Shown: positions 16,048 through 25,221 of the stretch, piece after piece
Layout: the number at the start of each line of letters is the position of its first letter
Position numbering within the stretch: position 1 is the first letter of the stretch
From: Gammaproteobacteria bacterium
GTDB lineage: Bacteria; Pseudomonadota; Gammaproteobacteria; UBA6429; Thiohalophilaceae
Direction: 5' to 3'
Assembly (NCBI GenBank): GCA_024641445.1
Contig: JAHEDA010000001.1
Location: 1-33,823 of the forward strand
DNA length: 33,823 nucleotides
Translations under genes and position numbers: made by a program
Notes under the pieces: model-generated
Database searches by the model: none
Told to the model about the DNA's origin: nothing
The model's input: the letters and a program-made list of their open reading frames with translations, nothing else

Positions 16048-16053
16048 TATAAT
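16048..16053 (+). promoter_or_regulatory. Candidate -10 element for the DEAD-box helicase gene
   Basis: A consensus TATAAT lies 75 bases upstream of the helicase ATG at 16129. No good -35 is present at 16-18 bases; the best is GCATTT at 16026-16031. A CGGGC/GCCCG hairpin (16014-16026) precedes it. The remainder of the 320-base divergent gap 15809-16128 contains no supported gene; it presumably also holds the promoter of the PDC-domain gene. Confidence 0.45.
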
Positions 16054-16128
16054 AGCCTTCCAGTTTATCCATTTGCTCGGGCCGACCTGTTCCCCATTTC
16101 GCCTGAGTACTTCCCGAAAGGTCCCGGC

Positions 16129-18021
16129 ATGTCAGAGCAAAGTATTATCCGTTTTTCCGATCTCGCCTTATCTGCGCCCATATTACAGGCGGTGGAAGAG
16201 GTGGGTTATGAGACCCCCTCACCCATTCAGGCCGAGAGTATCCCCCCATTATTGGAGGGGCGTGACCTGCTGGGCATGGCGCAGACCGGCACCGGCAAGA
16301 CGGCCGCCTTTGCCCTGCCCCTGCTGAGTCGTCTCGACCTCTCCAAGGCGCACCCACAGATCCTCGTGTTGACCCCTACGCGTGAGCTGGCCATTCAGGT
16401 GGCCGAGGCCATGCAGACCTATGCGCGTCACCTCAAGGGCTTTCATATCCTGCCGGTCTATGGTGGTCAGGGTATGGATGTGCAGTTGCGGCAATTGCGT
16501 CGTGGTGTGCACGTGGTGGTGGGCACGCCGGGTCGTGTGCAGGACCATCTGCGCCGTGGCACCTTGCAACTGAATCAACTCGCGGCCCTGGTACTGGACG
16601 AGGCCGATGAGATGTTGCGCATGGGCTTCATCGACGATGTGGAAGAGATCCTCAAACACACCCCGGCCGAAAAGCAGGTCGCGCTGTTCTCTGCCACCAT
16701 GCCCGATGTCATCCGCCGCGTGGCACGCACTCATTTACGCGAGCCCGTCGAGATCAAGATACTCTCCAAGACCACCACGGTGGCGGCCATTACCCAACGC
16801 TACTGGCAGGTGAGTGGTACACATAAGTTGGATGCACTCACCCGTATGCTGGAGGTGGAAGAATTTGACGGTATGCTCATCTTCGTCCGTACCAAGAACG
16901 CTACGGTGGAGTTGGCCGAAAAGCTGGAGGCCCGCGGTTACTCTGCGGCGGCGCTCAATGGTGATATGAATCAACAGCTGCGCGAGAAGACCGTCGATCG
17001 CCTGAAGAAGGGGTCGCTCGATATCGTAATCGCCACCGACGTGGCGGCGCGTGGTTTGGACGTAGAACGTATTAGTCACGTTATCAACTACGACATCCCC
17101 TATGACACCGAGGCCTATGTGCACCGTATCGGTCGCACCGGGCGCGCCGGGCGTAAGGGTGATGCCATCTTATTTGTGGCACCGCGTGAACGCCGCATGT
17201 TGGCGGCGATTGAGAAGGCCACCGGTCAGCGTATCGAGGCGATTCAATTGCCGAGCCAGGAGGCCATCGCCGACAAGCGCGTGATGCAATTCAAGCAGCT
17301 CATCTCTGATACGCTGGAGTCACAAGACCTGGTCTTTTTTGAAAATATCATTGAGACCTATCAGAGCGAACACAATGTAGGACAGGCGGAGATCGCCGCT
17401 GCACTGGCCTATCTGGTGCAGCGTGAACGCCCGCTGATCCCGGAGAAACCTGAGAAACCCGTACGTGAAGAGCGGCCACAGCTTGAACTCTCGCGGGGTC
17501 GCCCGGATCGTAGTGAGCGTCCCGCACGCGGTGAACGCCCACCACGATTTGAGCGTGATTCACGCCCGGAGCGCGCACCGCGTGAAGAGCGTGATCGCCC
17601 ACAAGAGGCGGGTATGGTGCGTTATCGCCTTGAGGTGGGTCGTGAGCATGGGGTGTTGCCCAAGAACATCGTTGGTGCGATCGCCAATGAGGGGGGTATT
17701 GATAGCGGCGATATCGGTCACATCAAGCTTTATGATGATTACAGTACCGTGGACCTGCCCGAGGGTATGCCCAAGGACATTTACGATCACCTGAAGAAGG
17801 TCTGGATCTGCAATCGCCAGCTCAATCTCCATCCCGTCGATGAGCCGTTGCCGGTCAAGCGTGAATTTAAAAAGCCGTTCAAGAAGGATGGTAAGCCTGG
17901 TCCGAAAAAGTCTGAGGCCAAGGTCTTTACGAAATCACGTGATGCCGGGATGGATAGTCCGAAACGCCGCTCCGACAAGCCGAAGACAGCCCATCGCAAA
18001 GGTCCGCGTCGTGAGGGCTAA
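16129..18021 (+). CDS. deaD: DEAD-box ATP-dependent RNA helicase (CsdA/DeaD type)
   Basis: RNA helicase that unwinds structured RNA in ribosome assembly and mRNA turnover, especially in the cold. From the ATG at 16129 it has 630 residues. The Q motif region is PSPIQ, motif I AQTGTGKT (51-58), PTREL, GTPGR, motif II DEAD (157-160), SAT (188-190) and HRIGRTGR (332-339). After the helicase core comes an Arg/Glu/Pro-rich repetitive linker (about 434-492), then a DbpA-type RNA-binding domain (about 496-570) and a very basic tail. That order matches CsdA/DeaD. The frame is open 48 codons further upstream, but AAAGG seven bases before 16129 and homology favour this start. Ends 34 bases before the opposing GGDEF-EAL gene. 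Confidence 0.96.
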   Translation: MSEQSIIRFSDLALSAPILQAVEEVGYETPSPIQAESIPPLLEGRDLLGMAQTGTGKTAAFALPLLSRLDLSKAHPQILVLTPTRELAIQVAEAMQTYARHLKGFHILPVYGGQGMDVQLRQLRRGVHVVVGTPGRVQDHLRRGTLQLNQLAALVLDEADEMLRMGFIDDVEEILKHTPAEKQVALFSATMPDVIRRVARTHLREPVEIKILSKTTTVAAITQRYWQVSGTHKLDALTRMLEVEEFDGMLIFVRTKNATVELAEKLEARGYSAAALNGDMNQQLREKTVDRLKKGSLDIVIATDVAARGLDVERISHVINYDIPYDTEAYVHRIGRTGRAGRKGDAILFVAPRERRMLAAIEKATGQRIEAIQLPSQEAIADKRVMQFKQLISDTLESQDLVFFENIIETYQSEHNVGQAEIAAALAYLVQRERPLIPEKPEKPVREERPQLELSRGRPDRSERPARGERPPRFERDSRPERAPREERDRPQEAGMVRYRLEVGREHGVLPKNIVGAIANEGGIDSGDIGHIKLYDDYSTVDLPEGMPKDIYDHLKKVWICNRQLNLHPVDEPLPVKREFKKPFKKDGKPGPKKSEAKVFTKSRDAGMDSPKRRSDKPKTAHRKGPRREG

Positions 18022-18055
18022 TATCCCTGTAGGCTCGTGCATCCTGGGCTTAAAT

Positions 18056-20458
18056 TCAGGGTGTGCTGGCCTGTTGCTGGGTGATACTCAGAACCCTTGC
18101 GGCGGGTTTGCCGATGTAGAAGCCCTGCCCCAGGTCAACGTCCAGTTCCTTCAACAGATCCAGGGTGGCTTTGTCCTCGATGCACTCGGCCACGGTTTGA
18201 ATACCGAGCCCACGGGCGATAGTACAGATGGCCTTGACCATGAGCTGATCGGCCTTGTCACCGCTAAGGTGACGGATGAAGGAACCATCGATCTTGATGA
18301 AGTCGATCGGCAAGTTGCGGAGATAGTGCAACGATGAGAAGCCCACGCCAAAGTCATCCAGCGAGAAACGACAACCGATAGCCTTTAATTCCTCGACAAA
18401 TTGCCGCGCCTTGTTGATGTTGTCCATGGCTGCGGTCTCGGTAAGCTCGAAGATAATACCCGCCGTATTTGGTTGATATCGCCGTATGCACGTCTTGATG
18501 TGTTCCAGAAATAAACTGTCTCCCATGTTGACGCCAGATATGTTGATACCGTAGCCGATCTGTGGTGAGTGCTGTTGATTGGCTACCAATTGTTTGAGGG
18601 CGTTTTCGACCACCCACATATCGATCTCGCGGATGAGACCAAAGCGTTCCGCTGTCTCCAGAAATGCCCCTGGGGGGATGACCTCGCCCGTCTCGCTATC
18701 GATCATGCGAATGAGGGCCTCGTAGTGTTGAATCTCCTCTGTTTGGACGTCAATGATCGGTTGAAAGAACAGGCGGAAATGGTCTTCCTCTAAGGCCTTG
18801 CGGATGCGATCTTCCCACTGGATCTTATGCCGCATGAGCAAGATCTGTTGCTCACTGTCGTCATAGACGTTGTAGCCATTGCGCCCACGCCCCTTGGCGA
18901 CATACATGGCGGTATCGGCCTTGGCCAGCAGGTCATCGACGCTACTGCTATGGCGGGGGTAGATGGCGATACCGATACTGGCGCTGGTCTGTAATCTGAG
19001 GTCTTGTGCGAATTGTACGTGTTCGTTGAGCGCCTTGAGTATCTTGTGGGTAACGGTGAGTATCTCTTCCTCTGTTGCGCGCGGCAGGATGACACCAAAC
19101 TCATCGCCACCGAGACGCCCCAGTATATCGGTCTCACGGATGGTACTGGCGATACACTGTGAGATGGTAATGAGGTAGTTATCGCCGCCATGATGGCCAA
19201 GCGTATCGTTGATGTATTTGAATTGGTCAAGGTCGATAAAGAGTACGGCACCTTCATATCCATAGCGTTTGGTCATGGCCATCACGTGATCCAGTTCTTC
19301 CTGGAAGCGACGGCGATTGATCAGACCGGTGAGGGCATCGTGGTCGGCCAGATAGATAATGCGCTCCTCGGCCTTTTTCTCTTCGGTGATATCAAGGATG
19401 AGTCCACGGATGATGGGTTTTGTATCCTCTTCTTTTACCACCGTGTTGATACTACGGACCCAGAGATAGTGGCCGTTTTTGTGTCGCATGCGGTAATCGA
19501 GGGTATAGGAGGTCCCATTCACTACCGAGGTATTTTGCAGAATCTTTTTGAGACCTGCGATGTCATCGATGTGGGTATGTCTAAACCAGAATTCCTTTTC
19601 GCTCCACTCGCTAGCGGTGAACCCGAGCAATTGACTGGCCTCATTGCTGACATAGTTGAATTGGCCGGTCTCGGGATCGGCCTCCAGCACTACCGCATCG
19701 ACACCATCGAGTAGTGTTTGCAGGTGGGCGGTCTCGACCAGGAGTTGGTGATTTTTCTCGCGTAGCTCGGCATGGGCATGGTCAAGGGTAATGGCCATGT
19801 CGTTGAACTGGGTCGCTACATCAGTGAGCTCATCCGAGCCACTGACGTCGATCCGGTATTGCAGATTACCCATGGCCAGGGCCGTGGCCCCGGCCTGGAG
19901 TTTGGCCAGGCGCTTGGTCAGGTAGGTGGCAAACAGGACCGTCGCAATGATCGATGTGGCGAGCGCCAGGCCTGAAATCAGCAAGTCCTGATTGCGCGCC
20001 TCACCGGTGATGGCGTGGACATAGGCGAGTGAATAATCCACGTGCAGCTGTCCCAATAATTGCCCCGAGAGCATGATATCTTTGTTGAGGGTTACTGTTT
20101 GATCACCCAGTGAAGGGTGAAGGTGGTGATCGACCGGGTCGTTCCCAGAGTTTGATTCGATGAAGGAGTGATATTCCGCAAGGTGTGTGCCGGTGTAGTC
20201 GGCAACGGAGGCGTAGAGATAGCCCTCGTTCTTTCGCAACAGTGAGAGGGTATCTTTGATGAGGGCATTGTCCTGTGCCGCCAGTCCTGGCGCGAGGGCG
20301 TTAGCCAATAACTCAACCTCTTGATCCAGCCCACGTTCCATTAATACGGTATGGCTGTCCTCGATGATACGGGTGCTATTCCAGACCAACAGGGCCAGCA
20401 TGGCGGCCTCAATGGCGACAATGCCGAGGATCAGCTTGGTGGAGAGGCGTATGCGCAT
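18056..20458 (-). CDS. HAMP-PAS-GGDEF-EAL cyclic di-GMP turnover protein
   Basis: Inner-membrane protein of 800 residues that can make and break c-di-GMP. Order: transmembrane helix (about 8-27), periplasmic domain (28-155), second helix (157-180), HAMP (about 180-232), PAS with PAC (about 245-365), GGDEF (about 370-535) and EAL (about 550-790). The cyclase motif GGDEF is intact at 450-454, and RETD at 441-444 is the inhibitory I-site at its usual five-residue distance. The phosphodiesterase side keeps E580 (EAL), N639, E671, D701/D702, K722, E758 and Q778, so both activities look possible. It is 23 bases downstream of a PhnD-like binding-protein gene on the same strand, suggesting that protein presents a ligand to its periplasmic domain. 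Confidence 0.95.
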   Translation of the reverse strand: MRIRLSTKLILGIVAIEAAMLALLVWNSTRIIEDSHTVLMERGLDQEVELLANALAPGLAAQDNALIKDTLSLLRKNEGYLYASVADYTGTHLAEYHSFIESNSGNDPVDHHLHPSLGDQTVTLNKDIMLSGQLLGQLHVDYSLAYVHAITGEARNQDLLISGLALATSIIATVLFATYLTKRLAKLQAGATALAMGNLQYRIDVSGSDELTDVATQFNDMAITLDHAHAELREKNHQLLVETAHLQTLLDGVDAVVLEADPETGQFNYVSNEASQLLGFTASEWSEKEFWFRHTHIDDIAGLKKILQNTSVVNGTSYTLDYRMRHKNGHYLWVRSINTVVKEEDTKPIIRGLILDITEEKKAEERIIYLADHDALTGLINRRRFQEELDHVMAMTKRYGYEGAVLFIDLDQFKYINDTLGHHGGDNYLITISQCIASTIRETDILGRLGGDEFGVILPRATEEEILTVTHKILKALNEHVQFAQDLRLQTSASIGIAIYPRHSSSVDDLLAKADTAMYVAKGRGRNGYNVYDDSEQQILLMRHKIQWEDRIRKALEEDHFRLFFQPIIDVQTEEIQHYEALIRMIDSETGEVIPPGAFLETAERFGLIREIDMWVVENALKQLVANQQHSPQIGYGINISGVNMGDSLFLEHIKTCIRRYQPNTAGIIFELTETAAMDNINKARQFVEELKAIGCRFSLDDFGVGFSSLHYLRNLPIDFIKIDGSFIRHLSGDKADQLMVKAICTIARGLGIQTVAECIEDKATLDLLKELDVDLGQGFYIGKPAARVLSITQQQASTP

Positions 20459-20481
20459 TTGGATATTTCCGCGACCTGAGC

Positions 20482-21324
20482 CTATTTGCTGTAACGGCGC
20501 AGTGGCTCGTATTCACTGGCGCTGGAGGCGCGGTAACCCGGATAGGACATTTGCTGCAATGATGCCTTACCCTCAGAAGAATTTTGCATATGCAGCAGGG
20601 TTTCCTGTATCTCCCGTCGCAGTGACAGGGGCAGGTCTAGCGCCGCGAGTATGGACATGTTTGGTAGCTCCTTGCCCTGGGCAACTGCCCTGAGTGGCAG
20701 GTGGTTATGCATCGCCTTGATGTATTGGTTGCTGGCGATGATGGCGGCGTCGGCCTGTTTACCCAAGACCGCCTCGTAGGCGGCGTTGTGGGTCTTGTAG
20801 GGCTTGAATATTGGGCTGTCAGTTCCCGTCAGCCCTTGCTCTGCGATCAGGTCCCGCCCCAGCCTTGTCACCAGGGCGTTAGGGCCTGGGGTGGCGACAG
20901 TGTGTCGCTTCAGGTCGGGTAGGCCATTTATAACGCTGTCGGTACCCACCACAATTGTGGCGGCGAGGGGCTGTGCGAGGGTGGCCAAGACCTCGTATTT
21001 TTTCGAGTCGAGGGTTGCCGACACAAAGTGGGGGGCGGTCTCCAGCAGGTCATAGCGTCGGTCTATACTGCGTTTCAAAAACTCGGGAAAATCGCGTGCG
21101 GTCTCCAAAATCACCTTGCGATGCAGGTGTTGACTCAAATAGTCGCGCAGGGGGGCATAGTGTTTGAACTTGCTGACCGCACTCTCGGAGGGTAGCAGAC
21201 CTAATACCAAGGGCTTTTCTGCCTGGGTGTCGTTATCCACGGCCCTGGCGAGGGGGGCTGCCAGCAGGGACAGGCCAAAAATTAAAAGGTGTACCAAGCG
21301 TAACCGAAAAATAGTCTGTGTCAT
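20482..21324 (-). CDS. PhnD-like periplasmic binding protein
   Basis: A 280-residue exported solute-binding protein. The signal peptide ends LARA-VDND (about residue 28). The mature part starts with the family pattern LVLGLLPSESAVSKFKHYAPL, the PhnD-type sequence with loop residues that cap an oxyanion ligand, followed by YDLLETAPHFV, the switch strand VATPGPNALVTRLGRDL and AYEAVLGKQADAAI. Members bind phosphate, phosphite or phosphonates, or serve as sensors. There is no ABC permease or ATPase nearby; the next gene, 23 bases away, is the membrane GGDEF-EAL protein. A sensory rather than transport role is therefore the simplest reading. The ligand cannot be read from the sequence. Start ATG has only a weak ribosome-binding site. 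Confidence 0.88.
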   Translation of the reverse strand: MTQTIFRLRLVHLLIFGLSLLAAPLARAVDNDTQAEKPLVLGLLPSESAVSKFKHYAPLRDYLSQHLHRKVILETARDFPEFLKRSIDRRYDLLETAPHFVSATLDSKKYEVLATLAQPLAATIVVGTDSVINGLPDLKRHTVATPGPNALVTRLGRDLIAEQGLTGTDSPIFKPYKTHNAAYEAVLGKQADAAIIASNQYIKAMHNHLPLRAVAQGKELPNMSILAALDLPLSLRREIQETLLHMQNSSEGKASLQQMSYPGYRASSASEYEPLRRYSK

Positions 21325-21456
21325 CGTTTTAATCCGTTGCTTACGGGGGGGGCAAATAACGTAGGGTCATTGACGCCCATATTGTCCCTATAGTTAGCGG
21401 TGAAAATCAGTATCAAGTTTAGCGTTTTTTCTGGCCTCGCCCATGGTCAGGGCCGG

Positions 21457-22686
21457 TTATTGCTCGGTCTGGTTGACGGCAAGGTGGATCACCGTGCTGT
21501 CGATGTCTCGCTCGGCAACGCCCAGACGGGTCAGCCATAGCAGCGCCAATAGAATAAGCGAGAGGGCGGGAATGGCACCGTAGTTCACCATGCGCCAGCC
21601 AAAATGCATTTGCAAGACACCTGAGGAGAGAGAGGCCATCGATGCCGTGGTGAAGACCATGAAGTCATTGATGGCCTGAGTCTTGGCGGCCTCGCCCTCA
21701 CCGTAGGTCTCGGTGAGCAGGGTGGTGGCGCCGATAAACAGGAAGTTCCAGCTAATACCCAGTAGCAACAGCGCCAGCCAGAAGTGAGTGAGGGTGGTCC
21801 CTGCGAGATTAATTCCCACGCAGGCAAATCCGAACACGACGCCGAGGCCAAGTACTGTCAACAGGCCGAGGCGGCGGATGAGGTGACCGGTAAAGAATGA
21901 GGGGACGAACATGCCAAGGACGTGCCATTGGATCACAAACGAGGTGTCGGGAAAGCTATGGGCATGGTGATGCATGGCCAGGGGGGTGGCGGTCATCACC
22001 AGGCTCATTACTGCGTACCCCAGCATGCCGCTGGTCACGGCGATGATGAAGCGCGGTTGACGCATGATGGTGAGAAGGGGGCGCCCCGTGGTCCCTTGCC
22101 TGACTTGAGTGATGATATGTCTGGGCAGTTTGAGTTGGGTCAAGAGCAGAAAGGCAAGCACATACAGGGTGATGACGGAGGCATAACTACCGGCAAAGAC
22201 CGCGTTACCGATGAGGTCGCGGGTCAACCTGGCGAGATTGGGGCCAACGATGGCGGCGACAATACCGCCTGCCAGGACATAAGAGATCGCACGGCCCTTA
22301 TCCTGCACCGGCACGATGTCGGCGGCAGTGAAACGATAGAAATTGCCAAACCCGTTGAAGATGCCGAGCAGGATGTTGCCAAGGATAAATAAGGGGAAGG
22401 AACCATGCAGGATCGCAAGCGTAGAGACGGCACCCGCACTCATACCTGAGAGGGTCGCCAGCAGGAAGCTGGGTTTGCGGCCTATACGGCTCATCAGCAT
22501 ACCCGCGGGCAGGCTGGTGAGCATGGTGGCGATGAGTTGTGTCGCCAGCGGCAGCGTGGCGAGTGCCTTGTTTTCTGCCAGGGCATATCCCACCAGGGCC
22601 GAGATGGTTACGCTCATGGACGAGCCGCTCATCATGATGGCCTGACAGATGGCTAACAAGGGAATATTGCGGCGGAAGTGATTCAA
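21457..22686 (-). CDS. Major facilitator superfamily transporter
   Basis: Integral membrane protein of 409 residues with about 12 hydrophobic segments. The MFS signature loop between the second and third helices is LMSRIGRKPSFLLA, with the second-half equivalent at LIRRLGLLTVLG. The family includes drug and small-molecule exporters, but no substrate can be assigned. The start is a TTG at 22684-22686 with GGAAA six bases upstream on the minus strand; no ATG fits upstream. It diverges from the metallophosphoesterase gene, and follows it at a distance of 128 bases containing a dyad. Downstream, 132 bases separate it from the PhnD-like gene, so co-transcription is uncertain. Confidence 0.9.
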   Translation of the reverse strand: MNHFRRNIPLLAICQAIMMSGSSMSVTISALVGYALAENKALATLPLATQLIATMLTSLPAGMLMSRIGRKPSFLLATLSGMSAGAVSTLAILHGSFPLFILGNILLGIFNGFGNFYRFTAADIVPVQDKGRAISYVLAGGIVAAIVGPNLARLTRDLIGNAVFAGSYASVITLYVLAFLLLTQLKLPRHIITQVRQGTTGRPLLTIMRQPRFIIAVTSGMLGYAVMSLVMTATPLAMHHHAHSFPDTSFVIQWHVLGMFVPSFFTGHLIRRLGLLTVLGLGVVFGFACVGINLAGTTLTHFWLALLLLGISWNFLFIGATTLLTETYGEGEAAKTQAINDFMVFTTASMASLSSGVLQMHFGWRMVNYGAIPALSLILLALLWLTRLGVAERDIDSTVIHLAVNQTEQ

Positions 22687-22712
22687 GCTGTTTTCCAGTG
22701 ATATATCGAATG

Positions 22713-22727
22713 CGGCGTATATCGCCG
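22713..22727. repeat. Dyad in the MFS-metallophosphoesterase divergent region
   Basis: CGGCG and CGCCG are exact complements around TATAT, placed between two divergent genes. The symmetry and position suggest a regulator site, but no known motif is recognised and the dyad is short. Confidence 0.35.
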
Positions 22728-22814
22728 TGCGTAGTCTATCATCCAGCCCACGATTGAGGGCGGACTATCTTGCGAGTAAGCTTCAGCTACGCGCAGGCTA
22801 GCGGGGGTAATGCT

Positions 22815-23948
22815 ATGACATATTTAGTATTTGGTGCGGTCTTCTTATTGGTGATGGCCGCGGCAAACTTTTACATCTATCGCCGTTTCTTCCGGCGCGT
22901 AACGCCATCGTTTGGGCGCTATGCCATGGTGATCCCGGCGGTGCTGATGCTGGGTGAGGTATTCTTTATATTAGACGCGGCCTTCTCTCTGGTGCCGGAC
23001 TCACCCGCCGTGTACTTCATTACCAGCTCCTTTGTCGGGTTCACCTTTATGCTGTTCGTGGTCACAACGGTGTATGACCTGACCATCACGATTTCGGGCC
23101 ATGTCCCGTTTGATCAGTCGCGGCGACGGACTCTCAAGATCATCTTTGATGTCACGATGCTGATTGCGGCGGCGGCCTATCTCCTCCGCGGCCTATCTCA
23201 AGGCCTGCGTGACCCGGACCTCAATACCATCCGGGTGAAGATCAAGGACTTTCCGTTTGAACGCTTCACCATCATGCAACTGACGGATATCCATGTCGGC
23301 CGCACTATCAAGCGCGATTTCATCCAGCGTCTGGTGGATCGCACCAATGCGGTATCACCTGACATGGTAGTCATCACGGGTGACCTGGTAGATCTGCCCA
23401 TTGAGAAAATCAAACTCGACCTGTTACCCCTGCGGGAACTCAAGGCGAAGACCTATTTCATCCTTGGTAACCACGAATACTTTCACGGTGCCGAGGCGGC
23501 CCTGGCCTACATCCGTGAACTGGGTATTCAGCCGTTGTTGAATGAGAGCGTAGTGATCGAACACGAGGGCAGGCGCTTCAATCTGATCGGGATCAATGAC
23601 CTCATCGGTACCCGCATGGGAATTCTACCCCCCGATATTGATCGCGCCTTTTCCCAGGTAGATGAGCAGCATGCGTGTATCGTGTTGGCGCATCAACCCA
23701 AGACGATTCGTATGGTTGATACCAAACGCTGCGACCTGATGTTGAGCGGACACACCCACGGTGGACAGATATTCCCGTTTGGTTATCTGGTTATGATGGA
23801 CCAACCCTATCTCGCCGGCTTGTTTGAACACGCCCCGAATCGGCATATATTTGTCAGTCGTGGCACGGGTTACTGGGGCCCGCCGCTGCGCGTGCTCGCA
23901 CCCAGTGAGATTACGCAAATAGTCCTTTCACCTGCCACCGTAGTGTAG
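22815..23948 (+). CDS. Membrane-anchored metallophosphoesterase
   Basis: A 377-residue protein with four membrane segments (about residues 4-20, 37-58, 68-88 and 105-123) and a C-terminal calcineurin-like phosphoesterase domain. The metal-binding motifs are DIH (158-160), GD at 189-190, GNHE (218-221), AHQP (292-295) and GHTHGG (312-317), the complete dinuclear set. This layout resembles YkuE/LpxH-like and other envelope phosphoesterases; the substrate (phospholipid, nucleotide or phosphoprotein) is unknown. The frame is open 15 codons further upstream, but GGGGG eight bases before the ATG at 22815 favours the shorter form, which then starts with the first membrane segment. It diverges from the MFS gene. 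Confidence 0.93.
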   Translation: MTYLVFGAVFLLVMAAANFYIYRRFFRRVTPSFGRYAMVIPAVLMLGEVFFILDAAFSLVPDSPAVYFITSSFVGFTFMLFVVTTVYDLTITISGHVPFDQSRRRTLKIIFDVTMLIAAAAYLLRGLSQGLRDPDLNTIRVKIKDFPFERFTIMQLTDIHVGRTIKRDFIQRLVDRTNAVSPDMVVITGDLVDLPIEKIKLDLLPLRELKAKTYFILGNHEYFHGAEAALAYIRELGIQPLLNESVVIEHEGRRFNLIGINDLIGTRMGILPPDIDRAFSQVDEQHACIVLAHQPKTIRMVDTKRCDLMLSGHTHGGQIFPFGYLVMMDQPYLAGLFEHAPNRHIFVSRGTGYWGPPLRVLAPSEITQIVLSPATVV

Positions 23949-23986
23949 CAAGGTATTCGCTAGTACCGATTGGATACCCACTGAAC

Positions 23987-24517
23987 ATGCCGGGTCCGCT
24001 GATGAGAGATAGTTATAAGCTTGTCGATTTTTGCGATCATGAATGCATCGCTCCATCGCTGTATGCACAATTCATACAGATGACCCCGGATGATTATTCC
24101 CGCCAGACACACCTTGTCGACGGGCGTTACGAAAACATCTACCTTGAAGAGAACCGGCTGCCAGTCATCGAACCCCTACTCGGGAGGGCACTAAGCGAGG
24201 CGGCGAAGATACTCGAAGTATCGGCAGGTGATTTGCAGATCGGCTTCTGGTTTAATCTCATGCAGCCTGGACACACAACCTCACTCCATAGTCATGATGA
24301 TGACGATGAGTTGTTATCGGGGGTGTATTATTTGCAAGTGCCGGAGGCATCGGGTGACCTAATCCTGCACACCTTGGCGCAGGTCGTCACGATAGTTCCG
24401 GTGGCGGGGCGTATGGTCTTTTTCTCCCCCAGGCTTTTACACGAGGTAACGCGGCACAATGGTGTGGGGCCAAGGGTATCGATAGCATTCAATATTGGCA
24501 GACGGCGAATAAGCTGA
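23987..24517 (+). CDS. 2OG-Fe(II) oxygenase-like protein (PF13759 type)
   Basis: A 176-residue cytoplasmic protein. The core fits the double-stranded beta-helix pattern of the 2OG-FeII_Oxy_5 group: FWFNLMQPGHTTSLHSHDDD, with H101/H103 and the acidic cluster after them, then LSGVYYLQVPEASGDLIL, the iron-binding histidine H152 in SPRLLHEV, and R163 in PRVSIAFNI, which would bind 2-oxoglutarate. Residues about 1-80 are a variable N-terminal part. The product is likely a small-molecule or protein hydroxylase; no substrate is known. The ATG at 23987 has no clear ribosome-binding site and ATG at 24002 is an alternative. It lies 38 bases after the metallophosphoesterase gene and could be co-transcribed. 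Confidence 0.78.
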   Translation: MPGPLMRDSYKLVDFCDHECIAPSLYAQFIQMTPDDYSRQTHLVDGRYENIYLEENRLPVIEPLLGRALSEAAKILEVSAGDLQIGFWFNLMQPGHTTSLHSHDDDDELLSGVYYLQVPEASGDLILHTLAQVVTIVPVAGRMVFFSPRLLHEVTRHNGVGPRVSIAFNIGRRRIS

Positions 24518-24613
24518 ATAGCGTATAACGCTCGTTAGAGCAGATGCCTTGCAACACGACCTGCCGTGACTGCTAAACTACCTCTTTCAGCCTGGCCTTG
24601 GAGTGAAAGTAAA

Positions 24614-25219
24614 ATGCCCAGATTAGCGACTCTACTCCCTACCCTGATGTGTCTATGCCCCGCACTAGTGCTGGGACTTACTGATAGTCAGGGCATTGAT
24701 GAAGAGGCACGGCTGCCGTACTGGCAGGTCGACGACTCTGGTATGTCACTTCGCCTCATTCAACGTCTGCCAGACCAGACCCGAGGTTATTTCCTGGCGC
24801 GCAAGTTTGGCGCCAGCGATGCCAACACGATCGCTAATAGCTGTGTCTTTCAAACCGTGTTTCGCAATCTCTCAAGCGGTACCGAGGCTGGCCCATTGGA
24901 GTATGACTTGCGTGAATGGCGAGTACTCAGTGACGGGCATGAACAGAATCTGAAGTTGCGTGAAGACTGGGCCAAACAGTGGCAGCAGCAGAAGATTCCC
25001 AACCCGGCGCAGATCGCCTTTGAGTGGTCGCTGTTGCCGACCTGGCAGCGTTATAATCCGGGGGATTACAACTGGGGCATGACAACCTTTAATCTGCACC
25101 CCGGCAGTCGGTTTGACCTCACCATGACGTGGCGACAAGCGGGCCGGAAAAAATCGGCCACGATCCATGCGATTCAATGTGCGCCGGATATCCACCCAGA
25201 AAATACCCCAGGAGAATAA
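24614..25219 (+). CDS. Secreted protein of unknown function
   Basis: The 201-residue product begins MPRLATLLPTLMCLCPALVLG, a signal peptide of about 22 residues, and continues as a soluble periplasmic protein rich in Trp, Arg and Gln. Two cysteines remain in the mature chain (the NSCVFQTVF and IQCAPD contexts) and could form a disulfide. Motifs such as YNWGMTTFNLHPGSRFDLTMTW suggest a beta-sandwich. I recognise no family. The frame is open to a GTG at 24566, but GGAG at 24600-24603, eight to ten bases before the ATG at 24614, and the signal peptide favour the shorter start. Its stop overlaps or abuts the next gene (a TlpA-like thioredoxin), so the two probably act in the same compartment. Confidence 0.75.
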   Translation: MPRLATLLPTLMCLCPALVLGLTDSQGIDEEARLPYWQVDDSGMSLRLIQRLPDQTRGYFLARKFGASDANTIANSCVFQTVFRNLSSGTEAGPLEYDLREWRVLSDGHEQNLKLREDWAKQWQQQKIPNPAQIAFEWSLLPTWQRYNPGDYNWGMTTFNLHPGSRFDLTMTWRQAGRKKSATIHAIQCAPDIHPENTPGE

Positions 25220-25221
25220 TG

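Noticed and set aside
15985..16128. 48-codon N-terminal extension of the DEAD-box protein
   Set aside because: The extension covers a TATAAT box and lacks helicase family similarity; a good ribosome-binding site lies before the ATG at 16129.
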